A DNA stretch of 64,000 nt from a virus, in IMG/VR virus record IMGVR_UViG_3300009158_000048, positions 1 to 64,000 of that record. One strand, 5' to 3'. The position numbers and the translations under genes are program-made. The notes beneath the pieces are model-generated. The model searched no databases and was not told where the DNA came from. It saw nothing but the letters and a program-made list of their open reading frames with translations. Shown one piece after another: positions 15,796-23,979 of this stretch. Within the stretch, counting starts at the first letter, position 1. Each line of letters opens with the position of its first letter.

Positions 15796-16248
15796 ATGGC
15801 AACAAAAAAATGTATGAGCTGCGGAGGCTCAATGAGTAAAATGAAAAAAGGTGGATCAAGTAAATCTTGTCCTCCAGGATATCACTGGACCGCTGGAGGT
15901 TGTGATAAAACAACTCCTCAATCTAAAGGCCCCTTATCATCTGCTAGTGCTAGATTAGGTCTAGGTACTATAGTAGGAATAGCCGCTTCTGGTATTACTG
16001 CTGCCCTTGCAAAAAAGAGAGCTGCAAAGAAACTTGAAAAAGAAGTTGCTGCTAAAAAAGCAGAAATGACAAAGCAGAAAAAAGGCGGAGCTATTAAGAA
16101 ATATGCAATGGGAGGTTTTGCTCCTGCACAAAAAGGTGGTAGCAATACTAAAATGGGAATTTATGGAATTCCTAACGCAGGTGGAACCGGACCTGAAACA
16201 ATGAAGAAAGGTGGTGCAATGAAATCTAAAACAATTAAAAAGAAATAG
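15796..16248 (+). CDS. Basic K-K-G-G repeat protein 2 with Cys head and hydrophobic middle
   Basis: A 150-aa protein with three parts: an N-terminal Cys/Gly segment (C-M-S-C-G-G-S-M, then S-C-P-P-G-Y-H-W-T-A-G-G-C); a hydrophobic Ala/Gly/Ile stretch at about 55-72 that could touch a membrane; and a basic tail with Q-K-K-G-G-A-I-K-K, A-M-G-G-F, Q-K-G-G-S and M-K-K-G-G-A. The P-P-G-Y-x-W wording resembles the C-P-E-G-Y of the 1925-aa protein encoded at 34000. Function unknown. It ends in TAG, then TTATGG starts the next gene. Confidence 0.72.
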   Translation: MATKKCMSCGGSMSKMKKGGSSKSCPPGYHWTAGGCDKTTPQSKGPLSSASARLGLGTIVGIAASGITAALAKKRAAKKLEKEVAAKKAEMTKQKKGGAIKKYAMGGFAPAQKGGSNTKMGIYGIPNAGGTGPETMKKGGAMKSKTIKKK

Positions 16249-16250
16249 TT

Positions 16251-16622
16251 ATGGCAACAATGGATGATTCATGTATGGAAACTGTCATGGTAGACGGTAA
16301 ACCAAAAAGAAGAAAAAAGAAAAGTGGATGTAAACAAACATTTGGGCGTAGAAGTATTCCTGAAGGAGTTAAAAAAGTAGCAAAAGCTGCAGCTGTAATT
16401 GGAGGGGGTGCCTTAGCCTATGCTAAAAATGCATTTGGTGTAAAAGATAAAGTTAAAGAACTTATGGGTCAGAAGAAAGGTGGAGCTGTTAAGAAAATGG
16501 CTAAAGGTGGTTCATTAAAACCAGTTCCTTCAGACAAATCAAATTCACTTGGTAAATTACCTACAGCTGTAAGAAACAAAATGGGCTTTCAGAAAAAAGG
16601 TGGTACAGTTAAAAAGAAATAA
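16251..16622 (+). CDS. Basic K-K-G-G repeat protein 3
   Basis: A 123-aa product, with a cluster of basic residues (P-K-R-R-K-K-K-S-G-C-K), an Ala-rich hydrophobic helix around residues 45-58 (A-A-A-V-I-G-G-G-A-L-A-Y-A), and then Q-K-K-G-G-A-V-K-K-M-A-K-G-G-S and a final Q-K-K-G-G-T-V-K-K-K. The plan matches the preceding protein (short hydrophobic middle plus K-K-G-G tail), so they are probably diverged copies. Unknown function. Confidence 0.72.
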   Translation: MATMDDSCMETVMVDGKPKRRKKKSGCKQTFGRRSIPEGVKKVAKAAAVIGGGALAYAKNAFGVKDKVKELMGQKKGGAVKKMAKGGSLKPVPSDKSNSLGKLPTAVRNKMGFQKKGGTVKKK

Positions 16623-16624
16623 TC

Positions 16625-16912
16625 ATGGCAACTAGAGCTGTAAAAACTTCTTGTAAAAACACAAAGGTAAGATCTGCTAGCGGGTCATGTGTTAAAGAAA
16701 GACCATCAATGAAGAAGGGTGGTCAAACTGCTAAGTTAGCAGAAGCTCCTGTTATGTTAATGAAGAAAGGTGGGTCTACTGATAAAAAATGGATTCAAAA
16801 AGCAATCAATCCTGCACACAAAGGATATTGCACACCAATGACTAAACCTACATGTACACCAAAGAGAAAAGCTTTGGCTATCACATTAAAAAAAATGGCT
16901 AAAAATAGATAA
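16625..16912 (+). CDS. Basic K-K-G-G protein 4 with a G-Y-C-T-P-M module
   Basis: A 95-aa protein. Two M-K-K-G-G motifs precede a C-terminal module, K-K-W-I-Q-K-A-I-N-P-A-H-K, G-Y-C-T-P-M-T-K-P-T-C-T-P-K-R-K-A-L-A. I recognise this as a recurrent short viral module (Trp-Ile helix plus two-Cys loop plus basic helix) in unrelated phages and algal viruses, though I cannot give it a tested function. N-terminal cysteines (S-C-K-N and S-C-V-K) add a second pair. Starts 2 bases after its neighbour. Confidence 0.75.
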   Translation: MATRAVKTSCKNTKVRSASGSCVKERPSMKKGGQTAKLAEAPVMLMKKGGSTDKKWIQKAINPAHKGYCTPMTKPTCTPKRKALAITLKKMAKNR

Positions 16913-16913
16913 C

Positions 16914-17540
16914 ATGAAAAAGACAAATAAAACAAATCCTATTACTTGGTTTAGGGAACAAAATGAAAAAAGAGAAAAGCTTGTTAAAGGCTCTATGAAG
17001 AAGTTTGCAATGGGCGGACCTGAAGGAGGACCTGAAGATCCACCAACAGTACCAGCAGCTCCTAAACCAACTGATACAAATAGTTCTACTACTACTGATG
17101 CAGCATCTGCAGAAGCTGCTGCAGCTAAAGCAAAAGCAGCAAGAGATGCGGCAATTGCTGCAAAGATGGCTCAAAGTGGTAAACAAAAAAGACAACTTAA
17201 TAAAGCTACAAGACAAGTAAATAGAGATGATATTAGACAGGCTAAAGTTGAAAAGAAAAAAGAAGATATAAAGTCTGGTGCACATGGTGAAAAAACTGCT
17301 AAAAGACTAGATATTCTTTCTAATACTCTTGGTATAGTTGATAAATCTTTAGGAGTAATTAATAAAGGAAAAGAAACATTTGGTCCTCAAAGAAAAGGTG
17401 GTGCTATTAAAAAAATGGGTTATGGTGGAATACCTGAAATGCCTAAGAAAAAAGCAGTAAGACCTGTAGCACCTTCTACTAGCCCTGGTCCAATTGGAAA
17501 AATAAAAAAGGGTGGATCCGTTACCCGTAAAAAAAGATAA
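16914..17540 (+). CDS. Basic K-K-G-G repeat protein 5 (208 aa)
   Basis: Last of the basic-protein cluster; it starts one base after the preceding stop. It has an N-terminal amphipathic segment (P-I-T-W-F-R-E-Q-N-E-K-R-E-K-L), F-A-M-G-G-P-E-G-G-P, a Pro/Thr linker, an Ala/Lys helix of about 40 residues (A-S-A-E-A-A-A-A-K-A-K-A-A-R), and a tail with R-K-G-G-A-I-K-K-M-G-Y-G-G and I-K-K-G-G-S-V-T. The alternating M-G-Y-G-G / M-G-G words link it to both the small and the giant Gly-Gly proteins. Function unknown. Confidence 0.72.
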   Translation: MKKTNKTNPITWFREQNEKREKLVKGSMKKFAMGGPEGGPEDPPTVPAAPKPTDTNSSTTTDAASAEAAAAKAKAARDAAIAAKMAQSGKQKRQLNKATRQVNRDDIRQAKVEKKKEDIKSGAHGEKTAKRLDILSNTLGIVDKSLGVINKGKETFGPQRKGGAIKKMGYGGIPEMPKKKAVRPVAPSTSPGPIGKIKKGGSVTRKKR

Positions 17541-17543
17541 GAA

Positions 17544-18242
17544 ATGCTTAATAGCACTATCACCATAAAAATGAAGCAAAGGCTTAACAAGCTTGACAGC
17601 AATGACTATGATAACATAGAGTGCTGGCAAGTTGTTGAGGTTTTCAATAAGGCTCAGGTTGAATGGACCCGGAGACAACTGCATGGTATTAACCAGGTAA
17701 GGGAAGGTGATGAACAATCCACTAGAAGAAAGGATGATTTACAAGTATTATTAAGTACACAAACTTTAACATTAGCAGATAAAGAATATTACTATACAGG
17801 TAATATTCCAGCTGAATATCTAGAATGGAAACGTGTTGATGTTAATGCTAAAAAAGATTGTTGTGAGAAAAGAAGAATGACTGTTTATTTAGCTGAAGAG
17901 GGTAACCTTAATCAGTTATTAAGGGATGCAAATAAAAGACCTGATTTTGTTTGGGGAGAGACATTTGCTACCCTAATAGGCAACACTGTACATATCTACA
18001 CAAACAATGAATTTGAAATACAATCCGCAGATTTAGTATATTACCGTCAACCAATTAAGATACAAATACAAGGTTGTGTTGACCCTTATACAAGTGTAGA
18101 ATCTCCTGTAAATGTACCATGTGAATTTAAGGATGATATAATTGAATTAATAATTGATGAAGCTGTTGCAATACTTGCCGGTGATATTGAGTCTAGCAAC
18201 CAATACACAAGAGGTACTGAAGGGGCGGAACGTAACAACTAA
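17544..18242 (+). CDS. Conserved crAss-like neck/collar structural protein
   Basis: A 232-aa protein. The wording W-Q-V-V-E-V-F-N-K-A-Q-V-E-W-x-R-R-Q-L-H-G and R-R-M-T-V-Y-L-A-E-E-G, then I-Y-T-N-N-E-F-E and C-E-F-K-D-D-I-I-E-L-I-I-D-E-A, is familiar from highly conserved crAss-like virion proteins that I associate with the portal-tail junction. It is probably a ring or adaptor below the portal (inference). It follows the basic cluster by 3 bases and precedes the Dps-like gene by 5. Confidence 0.78.
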   Translation: MLNSTITIKMKQRLNKLDSNDYDNIECWQVVEVFNKAQVEWTRRQLHGINQVREGDEQSTRRKDDLQVLLSTQTLTLADKEYYYTGNIPAEYLEWKRVDVNAKKDCCEKRRMTVYLAEEGNLNQLLRDANKRPDFVWGETFATLIGNTVHIYTNNEFEIQSADLVYYRQPIKIQIQGCVDPYTSVESPVNVPCEFKDDIIELIIDEAVAILAGDIESSNQYTRGTEGAERNN

Positions 18243-18247
18243 AAATA

Positions 18248-18700
18248 ATGGATAAACCTAGAATGTTAAAAAGAGATGCGGTGTCAGGTACATCATACTC
18301 AAGTGCACCTGCAGGTGGAAGTTGTGATACAATGACTGCAGCTTGTGTATCAGAGTTAATGAATGCTGGAACAAGTTTTCATAAGTTACATCTTAAAGTA
18401 ACTGGTACTGGATCATATGCAGCTCATAAAGCTCTTAATGATTTATATGATGCAATGCCTGAACATGCTGATGCTTTAGCAGAAGGATACCAGGGAGCAG
18501 CAGAAATGTTACTTACTTATTCTGAGTCAGCTCCTAGAACTTTAAATAGTGTAGAAGATGCATTAGGATATATTAGAGACATGATAAGTATGGTATCTAA
18601 CTTACAAGCTAAAATGCCTTACTCTGAAATAGTAAATGAACTTGACACAGTTAAGTCAACATTAAACTCAGCTAAATATAAATTAAAGTTCTTGAAATAA
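18248..18700 (+). CDS. Dps/ferritin-like protein (DUF5856-like)
   Basis: A 150-aa helical protein. Residues 42-90 read as a ferritin-like pair of helices: H48 in K-L-H-L-K-V-T-G, H60 in A-A-H-K-A-L, D75 in H-A-D-A-L, and E79 in A-E-G-Y. The spacing 12, 15 and 4 equals that of the E. coli Dps ferroxidase ligands H51, H63, D78 and E82 (recalled). H45, H73 and E72 add further possible ligands. Dps-type proteins oxidise iron and shield DNA. Whether this one forms a shell is unknown. I recall the domain as DUF5856 in phages. Its place among virion genes suggests packaging or iron handling during infection. Confidence 0.75.
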   Translation: MDKPRMLKRDAVSGTSYSSAPAGGSCDTMTAACVSELMNAGTSFHKLHLKVTGTGSYAAHKALNDLYDAMPEHADALAEGYQGAAEMLLTYSESAPRTLNSVEDALGYIRDMISMVSNLQAKMPYSEIVNELDTVKSTLNSAKYKLKFLK

Positions 18701-18733
18701 TTTTGTTATATCAAAAACTTTTACTATATTATA

Positions 18734-18740
18734 GTATATT
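18734..18740 (+). promoter_or_regulatory. Promoter-like GTATATT box before the 549-aa structural gene
   Basis: GTATATT in the 66-base gap, 26 bases upstream of the start at 18767, with further TATATT sequence around it. The gene behind it also has its own terminator, so this looks like a single-gene strong unit. Confidence 0.5.
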
Positions 18741-18766
18741 ATATTATTAACTAAAAACAAAACAAA

Positions 18767-20416
18767 ATGGCTTATTTTAATCATGCTTTTAAGAAAGCAT
18801 TTCTTGCCACAGGCGGGACACAAATCGGTACAGTAATTACATATCCTAATGGTAGTACTACAACAGCTACTACATCTGAAGGTTATTTAACTACTCAAGG
18901 TTTACCAACTTATGCACTTAACCAATTATCTGCAAATGCTGCATCTGCAACTACTGATGGATATATTGGATGGTTTGACCCAAAATTAAATGTATCTGTT
19001 GATATCAATAATGAAGGATTTGCACCTTGTTGTAATTTATATCTTGCTGGTTCAGCAATTTATTCTAATGACAAGATCGGTCCTTTAACTGGTGGTTATC
19101 AAGAGACTAACAAGTCTAAAATGGTTAACCCTAAATATGTATCTAGATTTTATTCAGTAGAGCCATGTACTCCACAAAACAATATAATCCATGTAGGTTC
19201 TACATATTGGACTGCAGGTGGTGGTGTATTAAGTCAAACTATTCTTGTTAATGGTTCAGGTTATGCTCTTATAGGTGTTACTACTACAACTGGTGGTACA
19301 GGTGAAGGATTAGTTGTTTCTTTTACTGCCGATGGTGGTGGTAATGTTTTAACAGTAGCTGTTCTTAATCCAGGAAAAGGATATACTGCTGGTGATGTAG
19401 TAACTTTAGTTGGTGGTGGTAATGATGCTACATTAACTATTAATACAGTAACTGCAGCTCATGCTCAAGAAGGATGTGGAATTTCTCCAGATTGCTGTAA
19501 AGAATATTTATGTGGTGAGACTTACTCTTTACGTTTAGATGTAAAAGGTTCTCCAGCTTTGAGATTCTTAAATCACAATGCATACAATACTGTTGATGCT
19601 TATACAGGATGTTGTCCAGCAGATGCAATTGCTCCAGTTGCAGTTGACTCTACTGAGGTAATGATCTTATGGGCAAATGGTTTAACTACTAATCCAATTG
19701 TTGGTCCTTTTGTACAAATTGTTGTACAAGCTGAAGACGGAACATTATGGTATGCTCCAGGAACATCTGCTGCTTTCTTAGCTGCTAATGGTGCTGATAC
19801 TTGGGATAACTATGTATCTCCAGGACACGTTGTTGATGCTTGTGCAGGTTTAATCTTAAATGGTGCTTATGTTGATACTAAATTTGGTGACTGTACATTC
19901 CAATTATCTGACTTCTATGAAAAAGAGCCAGTTAGATTGTACGCATCAGAAGTAGATTTAAATGGTGACCCATGTGCATTTACTACTCTTTGCGTAGTAA
20001 CAGAATGTCAAGGTCTTCAAGTTCAAGGTTTAGGAGAAACAGTAGTAAGAGAATTGACTATGTCAGAATCTTACAGACAAAACTTCTTAGCAACTGACTT
20101 TAGGATCCGTGAGATTACTCAAGGAAACCAAATCATTAGTTCTATTGATAGAAGTGCATTATACTACAGATATATTTTACAACACAATGTTCCAAGAAAT
20201 TATAATCCTTCTGGTACATTTGATGCTGATCAGTACTTATTAGAAGTATACTCTTTAGAATCTTTAAATACATTCTTTGATGATACTGCTGGATGGTTAG
20301 ATTCTTGTGGTGTATGTGAGATTGATCAATACGCTTGTAATTCAGTATGTAAAGTTCCAATTGCATTCCCTGCTGTACCAGTATACAATCCGTACAATGT
20401 AGTTTCTTGTAACTAA
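18767..20416 (+). CDS. Abundant structural protein with inserted beta domain (549 aa)
   Basis: Monocistronic, between its own promoter box and terminator, with a long A-rich leader, so it is probably made in large amounts. Residues 1-150 and 240-549 form the main body, with many cysteines (P-C-C-N-L, P-D-C-C-K, T-G-C-C-P, E-C-Q-G). In between, residues about 155-228 hold a Gly/Thr-rich all-beta segment (V-N-G-S-G-Y-A, then P-G-K-G-Y-T-A-G-D-V-V-T-L) like surface modules in phage fibres. A capsid decoration, head fibre or tail-sheath-like part is possible; no single assignment is secure. Confidence 0.75.
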   Translation: MAYFNHAFKKAFLATGGTQIGTVITYPNGSTTTATTSEGYLTTQGLPTYALNQLSANAASATTDGYIGWFDPKLNVSVDINNEGFAPCCNLYLAGSAIYSNDKIGPLTGGYQETNKSKMVNPKYVSRFYSVEPCTPQNNIIHVGSTYWTAGGGVLSQTILVNGSGYALIGVTTTTGGTGEGLVVSFTADGGGNVLTVAVLNPGKGYTAGDVVTLVGGGNDATLTINTVTAAHAQEGCGISPDCCKEYLCGETYSLRLDVKGSPALRFLNHNAYNTVDAYTGCCPADAIAPVAVDSTEVMILWANGLTTNPIVGPFVQIVVQAEDGTLWYAPGTSAAFLAANGADTWDNYVSPGHVVDACAGLILNGAYVDTKFGDCTFQLSDFYEKEPVRLYASEVDLNGDPCAFTTLCVVTECQGLQVQGLGETVVRELTMSESYRQNFLATDFRIREITQGNQIISSIDRSALYYRYILQHNVPRNYNPSGTFDADQYLLEVYSLESLNTFFDDTAGWLDSCGVCEIDQYACNSVCKVPIAFPAVPVYNPYNVVSCN

Positions 20417-20443
20417 TCAAGTAACTCAATTTTAAAAACATAA

Positions 20444-20480
20444 AGGGGAGCTGAGTTTCAAACTCCTCCCCTTTTTTTTA
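20444..20480 (+). terminator. Intrinsic terminator after the 549-aa structural gene
   Basis: AGGGGAG (20444-20450) pairs with CTCCCCT (20466-20472). GAGTT and AACTC extend the stem inward after a two-base bulge, and eight or more T follow. The next start codon lies only 11 bases beyond, with no promoter in between, so downstream genes must depend on read-through. Confidence 0.88.
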
Positions 20481-20490
20481 TACAATACTT

Positions 20491-21051
20491 ATGGCTAATC
20501 ACGTATTAAGTTTAGAGGTCCCTACAGTAATGAACACTTGTATCATGACTATTTTTGATACTAGTGTCTATTCTACATTGTTAACTATAAGCTGTCCTAC
20601 ATTACATATTACTGTACCGGGATTTACTTATTCAAATGAAATTACTGGAACAACTATGACTGACTTTGTAAACTACGGGCATTTAAATGTAACTGCTTGT
20701 AATTTACAATTACAAACCCAAGATTGTGGTACTAGTTACACAGATATTCCAGATGGTATTTACATTATTAAATATACTGTAGAACCAGCTGCTCAAGTGT
20801 ATGTAGAGTATAACCACTTGAGAATATCAAAAGCATTAAATAAATACAATAAAATTTTATGTAGTGTGGATGCAAATGCATGTGATCCACCATTTAAAAT
20901 AAAACAACAACTTGAAGCATTAAGATTAATTAATATGTATCTTCAAGCAGCAAAAGCTAAAGTAGAAACTTGTCATGAGCCACAGAAAGGTATGAGCTTA
21001 TACAACTATGCACTTAAGCTTTTAAATAAAATGGATTGTGTGAATTGTTAA
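20491..21051 (+). CDS. Conserved phage structural protein with C-terminal Cys helix
   Basis: A 186-aa protein. The first 110 residues are beta-rich (P-T-L-H-I-T-V-P-G-F, then I-P-D-G-I-Y-I-I-K-Y-T-V) like a fibre-base or tail-attachment domain. The last 70 are helical with single cysteines and end D-C-V-N-C. The same style (P-D-G-I-Y then a helical Cys end) occurs in fibre-module proteins of Bacteroidota phages (recalled). It starts the Cys-rich adhesin set and sits right behind the terminator. Confidence 0.72.
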   Translation: MANHVLSLEVPTVMNTCIMTIFDTSVYSTLLTISCPTLHITVPGFTYSNEITGTTMTDFVNYGHLNVTACNLQLQTQDCGTSYTDIPDGIYIIKYTVEPAAQVYVEYNHLRISKALNKYNKILCSVDANACDPPFKIKQQLEALRLINMYLQAAKAKVETCHEPQKGMSLYNYALKLLNKMDCVNC

Positions 21052-21071
21052 ATTATTAAAACCAACTAATT

Positions 21072-21275
21072 ATGTCAAATAGTAAATGTCCAAATTGTGG
21101 AGCAAGAATGTCCTGTGGATGTCAAAGAAGACAAGCATCAAATGGAGCTAGTGCTTGTTCAAGTTGTTTAAGTGCTTTAGAAGCACAGATTAAAGTATTA
21201 AAACAAGCTACTGCAACAACTACTCCAACAACTATTCAACCACAATGGGGAGCTAATAGATACAAAACAAAATAA
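21072..21275 (+). CDS. Small zinc-ribbon-like protein
   Basis: A 67-aa protein with C-P-N-C-G-A, then C-G-C-Q-R-R, then C-S-S-C, followed by a helix and a Thr-rich tail. The cysteines could bind one zinc ion. It lies 20 bases after the structural gene and 4 bases before the large Cys-rich gene, with the leader AACCAACTAATTATG. It may be a structural cap or chaperone for its neighbours; this is inference from context. Confidence 0.68.
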   Translation: MSNSKCPNCGARMSCGCQRRQASNGASACSSCLSALEAQIKVLKQATATTTPTTIQPQWGANRYKTK

Positions 21276-21279
21276 TAAA

Positions 21280-23970
21280 ATGTCAGCACTAGTACCATAT
21301 TATTCAATTACAAGTTGTTGTGATCAAAGTACAACTCAAGGATTTTTTACAATTCCTGGAAGTACAGTTGTTGTAACTGATGGGGTATATACATTTACTG
21401 GTATAACTTTTTTAGAAGGAAGTACAGGTATGTGGTTCTATTCTGGATTTTGTTATACAATACAATATGCTGGTACTACTTTAGGTGTATATCCACCTGC
21501 ATTTAATTATTTGGATGTATTTCCTGCAGCAGGAGATACGTGTTCATCATCAGATTGTACAGAATGTAGTACTCCTGTTGCAACAGCATACTCAGTATAT
21601 AATTGTTGTGATGCGGCTGTAATAGTTAATTTAAATATAGATTTAACTGGTTGTTTAGGAGTAGTTGATGGTGTTTGGGTATATGATGGAAATGGTTTTT
21701 CAACTGATAGTGGTTTTGAATTTGTTAGGGGGGACTGTTACAACTTTACACAAATAGAAGATGGTGTATATGAAAATGGTCCACCTTGTTATGAGTTTAC
21801 TACATATGATAGTACTTGTCAAGAGCAACAAGCTGGTGGTAAGTGTCCTGCATGTGACCTAGGATTACAATACTTAAAATTCCAAAGTTGTTGTTCTGAA
21901 AATTATATATTATTCAGGGGATCTGATGTTGCTTCATACTATGGAGTTAGAGAATACTTAGGAGCTTTAGTAAATGGATTAGAAAATATTTGTTATTCAA
22001 TTACTATTGGTAATGTAGGTGATCTCTTTGTTCCTGATGTACCAGCATTTAATGCATTACCATTTCCTCCAGCATATATTGAAGGAGTAACTTTTAGTAT
22101 ATTATCTAATGAAGATACAGATTGTACTTTATATACTGCACAATGTCCAAGTTGTTATCCTCTTCCCTGTTATACATTGTATAATTGTGACGGAGAATCT
22201 TTTAACACTACAATAGACCTATCAGGATATCTAAATTCATTTATTACTATTATTGATGCATTAGGTGTAGCAAGTGGTCCTTGGTTTGTTGTAGAAAATA
22301 ATGATACATGTGATGGTGCAATAGATACATTTACTGTAGATCCTGTAACACCAGATCCTTGTATACCAATGTGTTATGATATACAAGGGACAGGCACAGT
22401 AATATATATTGGTTATGATTTAGAATTAACTAGAGATTATTTACCAATTAAAATTTGTTCTTATATATATCCTCAAGTTACAGGATCATTTACTATTACA
22501 GAATATGGTGAATGTACATTTAATGAAACAGGATTAGAGTGTCCAGAACTTTGTTTTTTATTAACAAACTGTGAAGACCCTCTTATAACTTATAATTCAA
22601 ACTCACAAAACTTACTTAACAATGTTGGAGAAGTTGTAACTATAGCTGGTTATGATGGTTGTTGGGAAGTTTCTATTAATGATGGTATATGTGATTGTCC
22701 TATTAATGTTATTGTATTAACAAGTTCAGTAGACTGTGAAACGTGTAAGACTTTAATTGCTTATAAATTAACTAATTGTGATAATCCCTTTTCTATACAA
22801 TATACATATGATGATTTATCACAGTATGTAGGACAAACAGTTCTCACAGATTGTGGTTGTTTCATAGTGGAGTTAATTAACTTTGCTCCTCCTGCTATAC
22901 AACCTATTGTAATAATTACAGCTTTTGATAATTGTGTGGATTGTAAAAGACCATACTATAAGTTATTAGACTGTAATACACCAAAGGAGATTTATACATT
23001 TAGTGATTTAAGTCAATATGTTGGTACAGTAGTAAAGATTGCAAACTGTGATGAATGTTGGACAGTATCAGAAACAGATGTTCCTATCAATCCAGGTATT
23101 GTAACAGTTATTAGTTCTCACATAAATTGTATTAGTTGTGTTACAACAGCACCTTGTATTTGTTCTAATGTAAGAAATGATAATGCTATTGCATACACAT
23201 ATGATTACATTGACTGTTATGGGGCAACTCAATCAGTAACTGTACAACCAGGAGAAACAAGTCCTAAGATTTGTTTAATTAAATGGTTAGAACCAGAAGG
23301 ATGTGAGTGTATAATTAAGACAGTAACTATTGGATCTAGTGTAACTAGTAATGTGTTGAATGCATCAGGTGTTTTAATCAATTTTAAAAATTCTTGGGAT
23401 GCATTTCCAAGTGGGTCATTATATATTTATTATGATGGTACTCAATGGATTATGAATGATTCTGCGGAAAATCCCGCATATTATTTACTACCATCAAAAT
23501 CTGATTGTCCAGCAGGAACATGGCATCCGGTATCAAGTATTCCTGTAGCAGATGCTATAACAATATCAACAGTCTCTTGTCAAGGTTTTTATCAATACTT
23601 TGGAGACTGTACTAATGGAGTATGTCCTGCTCCAATATATCATTTAAGAACTGTAAAACCTGGATACAATACTCCAGCATGTAGTGCAGAAAAATATGAA
23701 AGAATCTCATGTAAGGCAGCTCAGATACTTTATAGAAATGTTCTTACATTAAGATATGGAATAAGTAACTGTTGTCCCGAAGATGATGAGTATTGGTTAA
23801 TTAAAAAAGAATTAATAGACTTAGCAGCTTTATATAATCCAGATTATCCATGTGCACCAAATAATCCATGTGGATGTGGATGTGGTAGTCAAGGAAGTTG
23901 TGGTTCAAGTTGTGGGTGCGGACAACCAGATGATTGCTCATGTAATCAACTAAGAAGTTGCAATTCTTAA
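21280..23970 (+). CDS. Cys-rich tandem-repeat fibre/adhesin (896 aa)
   Basis: Seven imperfect modules start near residues 8, 104, 198, 298, 425, 495 and 559, each opening with Y-x-(L/V/I/F)-x-x-C (Y-S-V-Y-N-C-C, Y-T-L-Y-N-C, Y-K-L-T-N-C, Y-K-L-L-D-C) and closing with C-x-x-C. The later modules share D-L-S-Q-Y-V-G and a C-W-x-V or C-F-I-V strand. The end (835-896) is a helix plus a Cys/Gly cluster (C-G-C-G-C-G-S). It looks like an elongated, disulfide- or metal-stabilised receptor-binding or surface fibre protein. No catalytic motif is seen. Confidence 0.8.
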   Translation: MSALVPYYSITSCCDQSTTQGFFTIPGSTVVVTDGVYTFTGITFLEGSTGMWFYSGFCYTIQYAGTTLGVYPPAFNYLDVFPAAGDTCSSSDCTECSTPVATAYSVYNCCDAAVIVNLNIDLTGCLGVVDGVWVYDGNGFSTDSGFEFVRGDCYNFTQIEDGVYENGPPCYEFTTYDSTCQEQQAGGKCPACDLGLQYLKFQSCCSENYILFRGSDVASYYGVREYLGALVNGLENICYSITIGNVGDLFVPDVPAFNALPFPPAYIEGVTFSILSNEDTDCTLYTAQCPSCYPLPCYTLYNCDGESFNTTIDLSGYLNSFITIIDALGVASGPWFVVENNDTCDGAIDTFTVDPVTPDPCIPMCYDIQGTGTVIYIGYDLELTRDYLPIKICSYIYPQVTGSFTITEYGECTFNETGLECPELCFLLTNCEDPLITYNSNSQNLLNNVGEVVTIAGYDGCWEVSINDGICDCPINVIVLTSSVDCETCKTLIAYKLTNCDNPFSIQYTYDDLSQYVGQTVLTDCGCFIVELINFAPPAIQPIVIITAFDNCVDCKRPYYKLLDCNTPKEIYTFSDLSQYVGTVVKIANCDECWTVSETDVPINPGIVTVISSHINCISCVTTAPCICSNVRNDNAIAYTYDYIDCYGATQSVTVQPGETSPKICLIKWLEPEGCECIIKTVTIGSSVTSNVLNASGVLINFKNSWDAFPSGSLYIYYDGTQWIMNDSAENPAYYLLPSKSDCPAGTWHPVSSIPVADAITISTVSCQGFYQYFGDCTNGVCPAPIYHLRTVKPGYNTPACSAEKYERISCKAAQILYRNVLTLRYGISNCCPEDDEYWLIKKELIDLAALYNPDYPCAPNNPCGCGCGSQGSCGSSCGCGQPDDCSCNQLRSCNS

Positions 23971-23979
23971 TTATAATTT

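Noticed and set aside
9713-16248. Recoding of TAG as an amino acid, known in some crAss-like phages
   Set aside because: TAG ends the portal, the DUF5872-like and a K-K-G-G protein exactly where the next gene starts, and no gene needs read-through.
21840-23970. Cys-rich repeats as a eukaryotic-type EGF protein
   Set aside because: Cys spacing and the Y-x-x-x-x-C opening do not match EGF, and all neighbours are phage structural genes.
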